Positions 24,763 through 32,332 of a stretch of 50,197 bases of DNA are shown here, one piece after another. Below the pieces are notes generated by a model. It was not told the DNA's origin, did not search any database, and saw nothing but the letters and a program-made list of their open reading frames with translations. The DNA is from an uncultured Acidobacteriaceae bacterium. GTDB lineage: Bacteria; Acidobacteriota; Terriglobia; Terriglobales; Acidobacteriaceae. The stretch covers positions 1 through 50,197 of the forward strand of contig CAIWFH010000211.1 in NCBI GenBank assembly GCA_903911925.1, given 5' to 3'. Both the position numbers and the translations under genes were made by a program. Positions within the stretch are counted from its first letter, which is position 1; every line of letters begins with the position of its first letter.

Positions 24763-26229
24763 ATGCAGACCAGTCAGCCCATGCACTTCAATCTTGTTGC
24801 CGCGGCGCACGCGTCAATGATCGAGCACGGTTTTCAGCCGGATTTTCCAGCCGGGAGCGATAAGGAATTAGCCGCCATCCTGGCTGATCCCGGGTTGCCG
24901 GCCGCGCCAGGCGCACTGGATCTGCGCGGCCTGCTGTGGTCTTCGATTGACAACGATACATCGAAAGACCTGGACCAGATTGAGTGGGCCGAGCAACTGC
25001 CGGACGGCCGCATCCGGGTGCTGGTGGGCGTTGCAGACGTGGACGTGCGGGTGAGCCGGGGCACTGTGATCGACGGCCATGCGAAGAGCGAGACGACCTC
25101 GGTTTACACAGGCGTTACGGTGTTTCCCATGCTGCCCGCCGCTTTGTCAGAGGGCATTACCTCTCTGAACGAGAATGAAGACCGCGTGGCGGTGGTGGTC
25201 GAGTTTTGCGTGGATGCGGCGGGAACCACATCGGACGGCAAGGCTTACCGGGCGCTGGTGCGGAACCGGGCGCAACTGGCCTACAACAGCGTGGGCGCGT
25301 GGCTTGAGGGCACAGGACCGGCTCCGGCCAAGGTTGCTGCTGGCGCCGACCTTGCCGAGCAGTTGAAACTGCAGGACGCAGCGGCGCAGCGCATGGTGGG
25401 CGGACGCTTTCAGCATGGCGCGCTGGATCTGGAGACGATTGAAACGCGACCGGAGATGGTGGCCGACCAGGCTGTGAATATTGTTAGCCAGGTGAAGAAT
25501 CGCGCCACCTCCGTGATTGAGGAGTTCATGGTGGCGGCCAATGGGGTGGTTGCCCGGACGTTTGAGGACGCGGGCGTGGCCTCTATCCGCCGCATTGTGC
25601 GCACGCCCAAACGGTGGGACCGGATTGTTGAGGTGGCACAGGGGCTGGGGACAACACTGCCGGCCACGCCTGACTCGAAAGCGCTTAACGACTTTTTGCT
25701 GGCCCAGAAGCAGCGGGACCCGGACCATTTTCCGGACCTGTCGCTGGCGGTGATCAAGTTGATGGGGCCCGGGGAATACGTGCTTGTGAAGCCCAACGAA
25801 GTTTCGCCGGGGCACTTTGGGCTGGCTGTGCAGGATTACACGCACTCGACGGCTCCCAATCGCCGCTTCCCCGACATGGTGACACAGCGGCTGATTAAGG
25901 CGCTGCTGGCGAAAGGGGCGCCGCCTTATTCGGAAGACGACCTGAACGAGATTGCCACCCGCTGCACGCTGATGGAAGACAACGCGCGGAAGGTGGAGCG
26001 CGAGATGCAGAAGCGCATTGCGGCCGTGGTGTTGCACCCCCGCATTGGGCAGAGCTTCCCGGCCATTGTGACGGGCGTAAACCAGTATGGGACTTTTGTG
26101 AGGACACTGAACCCGCACGTGGACGGGATGGTGGTGAGCGGCGGCAAGGGACTGGATGTGGGCGACAAAGTGACAGCGAAACTGGTGTCGACCGATCCGC
26201 AGCGGGGGTTCATTGATTTTGCGGTGTGA
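24763..26229 (+). CDS. RNB-domain exoribonuclease with S1 domain (RNase II/R-like)
   Basis: A 488-aa ribonuclease of the RNB family, shorter than RNase II (644 aa) or RNase R because the N-terminal cold-shock domains are missing. The catalytic region IDNDTSKDLDQ (62-72) keeps Asp63, Asp69 and Asp71; the fourth acidic position is Gln72. Other family landmarks are FPMLPAALSEGITSLNENED, EEFMVAANG, HSTAPNRRFPDMVTQR and a C-terminal S1-like RNA-binding domain (about 425-488, GQSFPAIVTGVNQYGTFVR). It should degrade RNA 3' to 5' or trim tRNA-like substrates. GGAG lies 12 nt before the ATG. It stands alone between a terminator and a hairpin repeat. Confidence 0.88.
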   Translation: MQTSQPMHFNLVAAAHASMIEHGFQPDFPAGSDKELAAILADPGLPAAPGALDLRGLLWSSIDNDTSKDLDQIEWAEQLPDGRIRVLVGVADVDVRVSRGTVIDGHAKSETTSVYTGVTVFPMLPAALSEGITSLNENEDRVAVVVEFCVDAAGTTSDGKAYRALVRNRAQLAYNSVGAWLEGTGPAPAKVAAGADLAEQLKLQDAAAQRMVGGRFQHGALDLETIETRPEMVADQAVNIVSQVKNRATSVIEEFMVAANGVVARTFEDAGVASIRRIVRTPKRWDRIVEVAQGLGTTLPATPDSKALNDFLLAQKQRDPDHFPDLSLAVIKLMGPGEYVLVKPNEVSPGHFGLAVQDYTHSTAPNRRFPDMVTQRLIKALLAKGAPPYSEDDLNEIATRCTLMEDNARKVEREMQKRIAAVVLHPRIGQSFPAIVTGVNQYGTFVRTLNPHVDGMVVSGGKGLDVGDKVTAKLVSTDPQRGFIDFAV

Positions 26230-26236
26230 GACGCTC

Positions 26237-26311
26237 CTGATGAACGGGGTCATTTGAGTGTTGTGGTATCCCACCCATTCGCCAGAGAGACGGCGAATGG
26301 ATGGGGCACCC
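26237..26311 (+). repeat. Hairpin repeat copy 2
   Basis: The stem is CCATTCGCC (26275-26283) with GGCGAATGG (26292-26300), enclosing an 8-nt loop. The left flank CTCCTGATGAACGGGGTCAT is shared almost exactly with the copy near 29950. Confidence 0.92.
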
Positions 26312-26627
26312 AGCCTTTCGGGGTGAACCAACGCGGGTTCATCGCTGGACGTGACTCGCTTTCCGCGAGCGGGGCTGCTCTGAAAGACAAGATTCAAATT
26401 TTGGGAGGCGTGGTTATTTAGTGATTACCGTTCGGGCAGCGGCCCAAGCGCTTGCAGGAAAACCCTGAACCACGAACCTGGCGCGAGGGACACTTTATAT
26501 GGGATCAGGGCAAATCCAAGAAGAATGCAGAATGTCGGTGTGATTTATCCTGAAGATAGCCATCCGGTTCGATTTGCCTTTTGAGGTGAGCCTTCCAGAC
26601 AGGCGCCAAACCAAAACAGGTGACTGG
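26312..26627. other. Intergenic region before the exported unknown gene
   Basis: About 316 bp with no gene. An AT-rich patch near 26495-26500 (TTTATATGG) could be part of a promoter for the next gene. Nothing else is evident. Confidence 0.45.
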
Positions 26628-27602
26628 ATGCGCTTTCGAACCTGTCTGATATCTTCATCGCTGGCTGCCTTGATCGCCCTCCAGGCGTGTCCAGTGAGCC
26701 TGCCTGCACAGGCAGATACGCAGAACACCGCGTCGGCTGAGATCCCCGAGGCTCCGCGGCCAGCCGGGTATGACGCCAGCCAGCCCGGGACGGATTCAGC
26801 GCAAGCGACGCCCGCTCCAGGCCAAACTCCGGCCGCGAAGGACAGTTCCAGTTCGCAAACGGGTGCCCAGACACAGGGTACGGAAAAAAGCCAGCAGGAA
26901 ACAGCAGCCGATCAACTGAAGCAACAGGAGAAGCAGCGGGTGATGGGGGTGATGGCGTCCTTTAATACCACCACGAACATGGAGGCGCTTCCGCTGGCTC
27001 CGAAGCAGAAGTTTCAGCTGTTCATCAAGAGCGCTACCGATCCGTGGCCATTCATGCTGAATGCCTTTGTTGCGGGTATAGGCCAGGCCAGAAACACCAA
27101 TCCGGAATGGGGACAGGGCATGCAGGGCTATGCGAAGCGCTTTGGCTCTGGATATTCGGATTATTTCATCGGCAATTTTTTTGGAAATGCGCTGCTGCCT
27201 TCGCTGATGCATGAGGACCCGCGGTACTTCCAAAAGGGCACGGGCAGCGTGGGCGGCAGGATTCTGTGGGCGGCGGGGAGTTCAGTGTGGTGCCGGCGCG
27301 ATAAAGGCAAATTTGGGCCGAACTATGCAAACGTCTTGGGAAATCTGATTGGCACCTCGATTGCGCGCGTCTACTATCCGCCGGAAGACCGCAATGTGAA
27401 AGACACGTTGATTGATGGATTTACAGTTACCGCCGAGGGCGCCATTGGATCGGAACTCATCGAGTTCTGGCCGGATATTGCCCGCCATTACAAACAGAAG
27501 CATGCCGCAAAGCTGGCCCGGCAGCAGGCAGCGCGCGACGCGCAAAGCGTGGCGCAGCCGGCAACGCAAACGGCGCCGGGCGGCAAGCCGAAGACTCAGT
27601 AG
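26628..27602 (+). CDS. Exported protein of unknown function, 324 aa
   Basis: I do not recognise the family. An N-terminal signal peptide (about 1-29, ending LPAQADT) is followed by a low-complexity Pro/Gln/Ser/Thr linker (about 30-110). A conserved-looking domain then runs from about 120 to 300, with Gly- and aromatic-rich segments: DPWPFMLNAFVAGIGQ, GYSDYFIGNFFGNALLPSLM and YANVLGNLIGTSIARVYYPP. The domain contains several moderately hydrophobic helices, so it may be membrane-associated. The tail is Gln/Ala-rich. AGGTGAC before the ATG and the signal peptide decide the start; an upstream TTG in frame is less likely. Confidence 0.65.
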   Translation: MRFRTCLISSSLAALIALQACPVSLPAQADTQNTASAEIPEAPRPAGYDASQPGTDSAQATPAPGQTPAAKDSSSSQTGAQTQGTEKSQQETAADQLKQQEKQRVMGVMASFNTTTNMEALPLAPKQKFQLFIKSATDPWPFMLNAFVAGIGQARNTNPEWGQGMQGYAKRFGSGYSDYFIGNFFGNALLPSLMHEDPRYFQKGTGSVGGRILWAAGSSVWCRRDKGKFGPNYANVLGNLIGTSIARVYYPPEDRNVKDTLIDGFTVTAEGAIGSELIEFWPDIARHYKQKHAAKLARQQAARDAQSVAQPATQTAPGGKPKTQ

Positions 27603-27664
27603 AATTGGCTTCTGAAAATGTCCCTGCTGGCGGACGAAGACTCGTCGCTTGGGACGCTGGGGCA

Positions 27665-27742
27665 CCTGATGAACAGGGCTATCTGAGTTCTGTGGTATCC
27701 CGCCCATTTCGCAAAGTGCGCGAAATGGCTGGGGCACCCGGT
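27665..27742 (+). repeat. Hairpin repeat copy 3
   Basis: The stem is CCATTTCGC (27704-27712) with GCGAAATGG (27720-27728) and a 7-nt loop. Base changes relative to the other copies occur on both stem sides. Confidence 0.9.
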
Positions 27743-27783
27743 CTTTGTGGGCTTGTCAACGCGGGTAGGAACGCCAGGGACGG

Positions 27784-28578
27784 TCAGTTTTCAGGCTGGT
27801 CTGCGAGGCTTTGGTTGGGCGGGAATCTTCGCCGGGACTCTGAGTAGACGGCGCGCGCAGGGACTGAGACCGTTTCCCGCTCAGGGTAGCGGAGTGCGGT
27901 CAGTTGCCCGCCGTAAACGCAGCCGGTGTCGATATTGACGGTGTTGTTTAGCCAGAGCGGCTCGACAACCGGCGTATGGCCAAAGACTACCAAGGCCCTG
28001 CCGCGATAATCGGCGGCCCAGTTGCAGCGCACTTCCAGGCCAAATTCATCTATCTCGCCGGTGGTCTCGCCTGTGAGGGCAAAGGCGCGCGCCCGGGCCG
28101 AGCGGCTTCCCTGCATGGTTTGCGGCAATCCCGCATGCGCAATTACCAGCTTGCCGCTATCAAGAACGAGATGGCCGGGCAGGGCTTCAAAAAAGTCTAT
28201 GACCGCAGTGCGAAACTCCGCGGGCTCTGCAGCGAACTGCTCAAGGGAACGCGCCAGTCCGGGAGTGGGCTGCGCCAGCGAGCCCTTGAGCATTGCGACG
28301 AGTTTCAGGTCCTGATTTCCGGGGACGCAGAGCGCCTGGCCAGCGTTGACCATGCTCACGACCAGCCGCAGCACACCCGTAGTTGCAGGCCCGCGATTGA
28401 CCAGGTCGCCGACGAAGGCCAGCTTTCTGCCTGCAGGCGGGGATACGGTGGAGCCACTTGCTTGCGGCTCGACGCGGTAGCCGAGCGCTGCCATCAGATC
28501 CAGTAGTTCGTTGAGGCAGCCGTGCACGTCGCCGACAATGTCGAACGGTCCATGCCAGGATGGCCTCAGCAGCAACAC
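27784..28578 (-). CDS. Metallophosphatase, PrpE/Ap4A-hydrolase-like
   Basis: A 264-aa calcineurin-like phosphatase. It resembles symmetrical bis(5'-nucleosyl)-tetraphosphatase PrpE and the phosphatase domain of bacterial Pnkp. Metal-site motifs are GDVHG (16-20), GDLVNRGP (57-64), an AHAGLP block and a GHTPV block. The usual GNHD/E motif reads GNQD (87-90): Gln89 replaces the catalytic His, a one-base change from CAC or CAT to CAG. Activity may therefore be reduced or altered. It starts with GTG and has only a weak ribosome-binding site. It diverges from the GH5-like gene and lies near a hairpin repeat. Confidence 0.82.
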   Translation of the reverse strand: MLLLRPSWHGPFDIVGDVHGCLNELLDLMAALGYRVEPQASGSTVSPPAGRKLAFVGDLVNRGPATTGVLRLVVSMVNAGQALCVPGNQDLKLVAMLKGSLAQPTPGLARSLEQFAAEPAEFRTAVIDFFEALPGHLVLDSGKLVIAHAGLPQTMQGSRSARARAFALTGETTGEIDEFGLEVRCNWAADYRGRALVVFGHTPVVEPLWLNNTVNIDTGCVYGGQLTALRYPERETVSVPARAVYSESRRRFPPNQSLADQPEN

Positions 28579-28678
28579 TCAAGTCCAGTGTAGGGCACTT
28601 TGGGCGGCCGCATTGCGCGAGGATAGACCGGGCGTCGTGGGGCGATATAGACTCGGTCTTCGAATCAAAGGAGAACCC

Positions 28679-29920
28679 ATGGATCGCCGTAATTTTATTA
28701 CCGCTGGAGTGAGCGCCGCGCTGTTGGCCAAGCTGGCGCCGGGGCAAAATGCGCATCCCGCTGCAACCGTTCACGCAGCACCGGCAAGCCGGCCGGCCGC
28801 AAGCGCCGCCGCTGGGCGCAATGCTCTGAACCGCTGCCGCATCGGCGTGAACTACACGCCGTCGAACAACTGGTATTTCTGCTGGAACGACTGGCACATG
28901 GACCCGATCAAGCGGGATTTGGACGCCATTGCTGGGCTGGGCGCGGACCATATGCGGATTATGTTGATCTGGCCGTCGTTCCAACCGAATCTCACCTGGG
29001 TTAGCCCGGCGCATCTTGACCGGCTGAATCAGTTGCTGGGCGCGATGGAAGAGCGTGGGCTGGACGTGCTGGTGACCGCGTTTACAGGGCAGTTGAGCGG
29101 GCAGTTTTTTCTGCCTCCGTTCCAGAAGCCGGACCCCGCCATGTACAACGACGCTGAGATTTGGAAGGCGCAGGAACTGTATATTCGCGAAGTTGCAAAG
29201 GTGATGAAGGGGCATGGCAACCTGATCGGATTCGACTTCGGCAACGAGATGGATACCTGCTGGAAAGCGGATACCGCAATTGGCGACACGTGGATGACGA
29301 AGATGTTCGCGCTGATGAACGAGGTGCTGCCAGGCTGCGTGCACATCAACGGCGTGGACCACGATCCGTGGTTCCAGCCCAACACGTTTTCTCCGCGGGC
29401 GCTGGCGTCGAAACTGCTGCCGGTGATGCATGTTTACCCGTACTGGACCGGCGCGCTGAAGTACGGCGGCTGGATGGACCCGACAAGCACGGGGCTGATA
29501 ACCGCATTTGGCGCGTTGATTCGGTCTTACGCGGGCGACCCGCACAAGCCCGTCTGGTGCGGCGAGTTCAACACGTGCATTGAAGAGATGCCGGAGAAGC
29601 AGCAGGCCGCGTGGCTTGAGAAGACCGTGACCCAAGCCGCGGAATCGGGCGTCAACTGGTTTACGTATTGGGACAGCCACGATGTGAATCGCAAGCTCAA
29701 CCTGAACACCCTGGAGTACAGCCTGGGACTGCTGACGAATGACGGCAAGGTGAAGGAGCAGGGCAGGGTCTTCAGGCAATTGGCTGCGGCGTACAAGGGC
29801 AAGCCGGTGGCGGTGCCATCGCGAACTCCTCCTCCGCCTCCAATGGTGCAGAGCACGGAAGCTACCTGGCAGTGGATTATGGATTACCTGGGATGGAAGC
29901 CGAAGGGGGCTGGGAAGTAA
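28679..29920 (+). CDS. Tat-exported GH5-like glycoside hydrolase (clan A, cellulase/mannanase type)
   Basis: A 413-aa exported enzyme with a Tat-like signal (MDRRNFITAGVSAALLAKLA). A TIM-barrel body runs from about residue 50. Landmarks are GVNYTPSN at the first strand, the acid/base motif GFDFGNEMD (Glu190), VMHVYPYWTG, and the nucleophile motif VWCGEFNTC (Glu296), then WFTYWDSHD. This is the clan A layout with glutamates after strands 4 and 7, most like family GH5 or a neighbouring family. The substrate is probably a beta-linked polysaccharide such as mannan or glucan. AAAGGAG precedes the ATG. The tail after residue 365 is Pro-rich. Confidence 0.82.
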   Translation: MDRRNFITAGVSAALLAKLAPGQNAHPAATVHAAPASRPAASAAAGRNALNRCRIGVNYTPSNNWYFCWNDWHMDPIKRDLDAIAGLGADHMRIMLIWPSFQPNLTWVSPAHLDRLNQLLGAMEERGLDVLVTAFTGQLSGQFFLPPFQKPDPAMYNDAEIWKAQELYIREVAKVMKGHGNLIGFDFGNEMDTCWKADTAIGDTWMTKMFALMNEVLPGCVHINGVDHDPWFQPNTFSPRALASKLLPVMHVYPYWTGALKYGGWMDPTSTGLITAFGALIRSYAGDPHKPVWCGEFNTCIEEMPEKQQAAWLEKTVTQAAESGVNWFTYWDSHDVNRKLNLNTLEYSLGLLTNDGKVKEQGRVFRQLAAAYKGKPVAVPSRTPPPPPMVQSTEATWQWIMDYLGWKPKGAGK

Positions 29921-29944
29921 CGTTGGCAGGGACGGACCCCGGGG

Positions 29945-30022
29945 CTCCTGATGAACGGGGCTATCTGAGTGTTGTGGCATCCCACCCATTCGCCAGAGAG
30001 ACGGCGAATGGATGGGGCACCC
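29945..30022 (+). repeat. Hairpin repeat copy 4
   Basis: The stem is CCATTCGCC (29986-29994) with GGCGAATGG (30003-30011), the same sequence as copy 2. It lies between the GH5-like gene and the bc/cbb3 locus. Confidence 0.92.
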
Positions 30023-30344
30023 TGCATTCTGCATTAGTTCGCAGCCCCTCGCAGGCCGGGAGGCCCGCGCTACGAGTTTGGCAGCCAATGAGGGATACGG
30101 ATAGAAGATATTTACAGTTTCGATAGTCTCAATCCTCTTGTAGAAATCGCGTCACATACAGTTGTAATGCCCATCACAGACCCTCCCCTTTTCTGGCGAT
30201 TACCTTTGGCGAGTTCAGGAACAATTGGAGAAAAGCAGTCCAAAAACATTTTGAGACTGTTGATGTTCGGCTAACCTGCAGAAACCATTGGTTCAAGCAG
30301 GTATTTGCCGGGGCTGGAACTCCAGGCGCTGGTGGTTGGGATTT
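30023..30344. promoter_or_regulatory. Leader/promoter region of the bc-cbb3 locus
   Basis: A 322-bp region without a gene, holding the CRP-like site at 30163-30178. A GC-rich imperfect palindrome (GCAGGCCGGGAGGCCCGC, near 30051) resembles another dispersed repeat. A weak -10 candidate, GATTAC, lies near 30198. Confidence 0.5.
30163..30178. promoter_or_regulatory. CRP-like site TGTAATGCCCATCACA
   Basis: This matches TGTGA-N6-TCACA at nine of ten positions and lies 167 bp upstream of the first gene of the bc/cbb3 locus. It is the third such site in the window and could place this operon under the Crp/Fnr protein at 13.2-13.9 kb. Confidence 0.6.
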
Positions 30345-30545
30345 ATGGAACTGACGTGGATTGCCATAGCGGCCAGTTTGCTGATGGGCAGCGGTGCGCT
30401 GCTGATCTTTATCTGGGCTGTGCGCCACCACCAGTTCCACAGTTTTGAAGACGTGAAATACCAGGTGTTCTGGTCAGACCGGCAGGACCCTGCGGGAACA
30501 CCCGTAAAGGAGCAGCAGCATGGGAGCAGCACCAAAGACGAATAA
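30345..30545 (+). CDS. ccoS: CcoS-like cbb3 oxidase maturation protein
   Basis: A 66-aa protein with one membrane helix (about residues 4-24), then WAVRHHQFHSFEDVKYQVFW. This fits CcoS/FixS proteins, which have a short N-terminal helix followed by a W-x-R-x-x-QF-D/S-D/E motif. CcoS is needed to insert heme and copper into the catalytic cbb3 subunit. Unusually, it opens a locus whose next genes encode the bc complex. Its last 26 nt overlap the Rieske gene. The ribosome-binding site is weak. Confidence 0.78.
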   Translation: MELTWIAIAASLLMGSGALLIFIWAVRHHQFHSFEDVKYQVFWSDRQDPAGTPVKEQQHGSSTKDE

Positions 30546-31002
30546 ACAAGGAGAAGAACAGATTCCCCGCCGCCATTTTCTGGCGTGGCTGAGCGGCGTG
30601 GGCATTCTGGGGTCGGCGATGGCCGGCGTCTTCTCCACTTTCGTGTTTATGAAGCCGAGGGCTACCTACGGGCAGCCGAACCGTTTCCGTATCGGGCGGC
30701 CCGACGAGTTCCCATCGGGCGCGCGCATGGCCATTGACTCCAAGCGGGTGTGCATTGTGCGCGAAGGCAACAAGGTGGCGGCGATTTCGACCACCTGCAC
30801 GCACCTGGGCTGCATCGTGGCTCCATCGGCCACCGGCTTCCAGTGCCCGTGCCACGGATCGCAATTCGATGTAGACGGCAACGTGACCGGCGGCCCGGCT
30901 CCCAAGGCCCTCTCGTGGTACCAGGTCACGCTGACTCCAAGCGGCGAACTCGAGGTCGACAAGGACAACGAAATCCAGACGGGAACCTACCTGAGCGTAT
31001 GA
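30520..31002 (+). CDS. Rieske iron-sulfur protein of the cytochrome bc complex
   Basis: A 160-aa Rieske protein. An N-terminal Tat-like anchor (RRHFLAWLSGVGILGSAMAG, 17-36) holds it in the inner membrane. The [2Fe-2S] cluster is bound by CTHLGC (93-98) and CPCHGS (109-114), each giving one Cys and one His, while Cys98 and Cys111 can form the usual disulphide. It takes electrons from menaquinol or ubiquinol and passes them to cytochrome c. AAAGGAGCAGCAGC precedes the ATG. The stop overlaps the cytochrome b start (ATGA). Confidence 0.95.
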   Translation: MGAAPKTNKQGEEQIPRRHFLAWLSGVGILGSAMAGVFSTFVFMKPRATYGQPNRFRIGRPDEFPSGARMAIDSKRVCIVREGNKVAAISTTCTHLGCIVAPSATGFQCPCHGSQFDVDGNVTGGPAPKALSWYQVTLTPSGELEVDKDNEIQTGTYLSV

Positions 31003-32306
31003 GCAAAGAGACCAGTTCGAGATTCAAGGTCCTGATGGATCTGCCCATGAACATATGGCGGTCCATCTTTCGCAACCCGTTGCCGTCGTCGGATCGCGGG
31101 CGGGCTGCCACCAGCTTTACCAATTTCTTTCTGCACATTCAGCCCGTAAGGGTGAGCCGCCAGGCGCTGCGTCCGTCGTACACCATGGGGCTGGGGCTGA
31201 TCAGCTTTTTCCTGTTCGTGATTCTCACGGTCACGGGCGTATTGCTGATGTTCTATTACGTTCCCTCGACCGGGATGGCCTACGACCGCATGCTCGACCT
31301 GCGCAGCTCGGTGGCCTTCGGCGTGATTTTACGCAACATGCACCGCTGGGCGGCGCACGCGATGGTGGCCGTGGTCTTTCTGCACATGTGCCGCGTGTTC
31401 TTTACCGGCAGCTACAAACCGCCGAGGGAGTTCAACTGGCTGGTGGGCGTGGCGCTGTTCCTGCTGACGCTGCTGTCGAGTTTTACCGGTTATCTGCTGC
31501 CGTGGGATCAGTTGGCATTCTGGGCGATCACCGTGGGCACCTCGATTGCCGGATACGCGCCGTTCGTGGGCAAGACAATCAAGTTCATCCTGCTGGGCGA
31601 TGCGACCGTGGGCCAGGAAGCGCTGCTGCGCTTCTATGTGCTGCACGTGGTGGTTCTGCCGCTGGTGCTTACGCTGACGGTTGCGGTTCACTTCTGGCGC
31701 ATCCGCAAAGACGGCGGCCTAGCCAAGCCTGAACCGGAAGCTGCATTGCCGGCTCCGCAGGTTGAAGTCATGGTGACCGAAGCCGTGCCTGAGCTTGTGC
31801 CTGCCGCTGCATCGGCTTCTGTCGCGCCTGCGCGCAAGTTCACGATTCAGGGATTGGTTCGCGGGCCGCTGGTGAAGGTGGGCAAGCTGGAAGAAGACAC
31901 CGTTTTCAGCTGGCCGAATTTGCTGATTGCGGAAATGGTGGTTCTGCTTATCACGGTTGTGGGCGTCATGGCGGTTTCGTACTTCTTCAACGCGCCACTT
32001 GAGCAGCCGGTGAACGTGATGCATCCGCCGAACCCGGCCAAGGCTCCGTGGTACTTCCTGGGATTGCAGGAGCAGGTGAGCTACTCGGCCTTCTGGGGCG
32101 GAATCGGCATTCCGGGCATCGAGCTGCTGCTGCTGATCCTGCTGCCATACTTCGATCGCGGCAAGGCGGGCGTGGGCCGCTGGTTTGCGCGCGAGCGCAT
32201 CTTGGCCAACTCGGTCTTCCTGCTGTTTGTGATCATCAACATCATCCTGATTGTGATTGGCACTTTCTTCCGCGGCGCGAACTGGCAGTTCGTGTCCCCG
32301 TTCTGA
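30999..32306 (+). CDS. Fused cytochrome b subunit of the bc complex
   Basis: A 435-aa quinol-cytochrome c reductase subunit joining the b6-like N-terminal half (about 55-235) and the subunit-IV-like C-terminal half (about 300-430) through a Pro/Ala/Val-rich linker. Heme b ligands are His115 and His129 (13 residues between) and His216 and His231 (14 between, the b6-type spacing). The quinol-site PEWY motif is replaced by APWY in NPAKAPWYFLGLQE, the form seen in many menaquinol-oxidising complexes. It overlaps the Rieske gene by 4 nt, and its stop overlaps an ATG of the following frame. It forms the membrane core of the complex. Confidence 0.95.
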   Translation: MSKETSSRFKVLMDLPMNIWRSIFRNPLPSSDRGRAATSFTNFFLHIQPVRVSRQALRPSYTMGLGLISFFLFVILTVTGVLLMFYYVPSTGMAYDRMLDLRSSVAFGVILRNMHRWAAHAMVAVVFLHMCRVFFTGSYKPPREFNWLVGVALFLLTLLSSFTGYLLPWDQLAFWAITVGTSIAGYAPFVGKTIKFILLGDATVGQEALLRFYVLHVVVLPLVLTLTVAVHFWRIRKDGGLAKPEPEAALPAPQVEVMVTEAVPELVPAAASASVAPARKFTIQGLVRGPLVKVGKLEEDTVFSWPNLLIAEMVVLLITVVGVMAVSYFFNAPLEQPVNVMHPPNPAKAPWYFLGLQEQVSYSAFWGGIGIPGIELLLLILLPYFDRGKAGVGRWFARERILANSVFLLFVIINIILIVIGTFFRGANWQFVSPF

Positions 32307-32332
32307 TGAGTTTTGCTCGAGGAGTTCCTGGT

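Noticed and set aside
25147..26397. 416-aa minus-strand open frame opposite the RNB gene
   Set aside because: It is rich in His, Arg and Gln as expected for the antisense of a GC-rich gene, has no domain, and fully overlaps a well-supported ribonuclease.
28241..30088. 615-aa minus-strand open frame
   Set aside because: It runs antisense through the GH5-like gene and part of the phosphatase gene, and its composition is that of a shadow frame.
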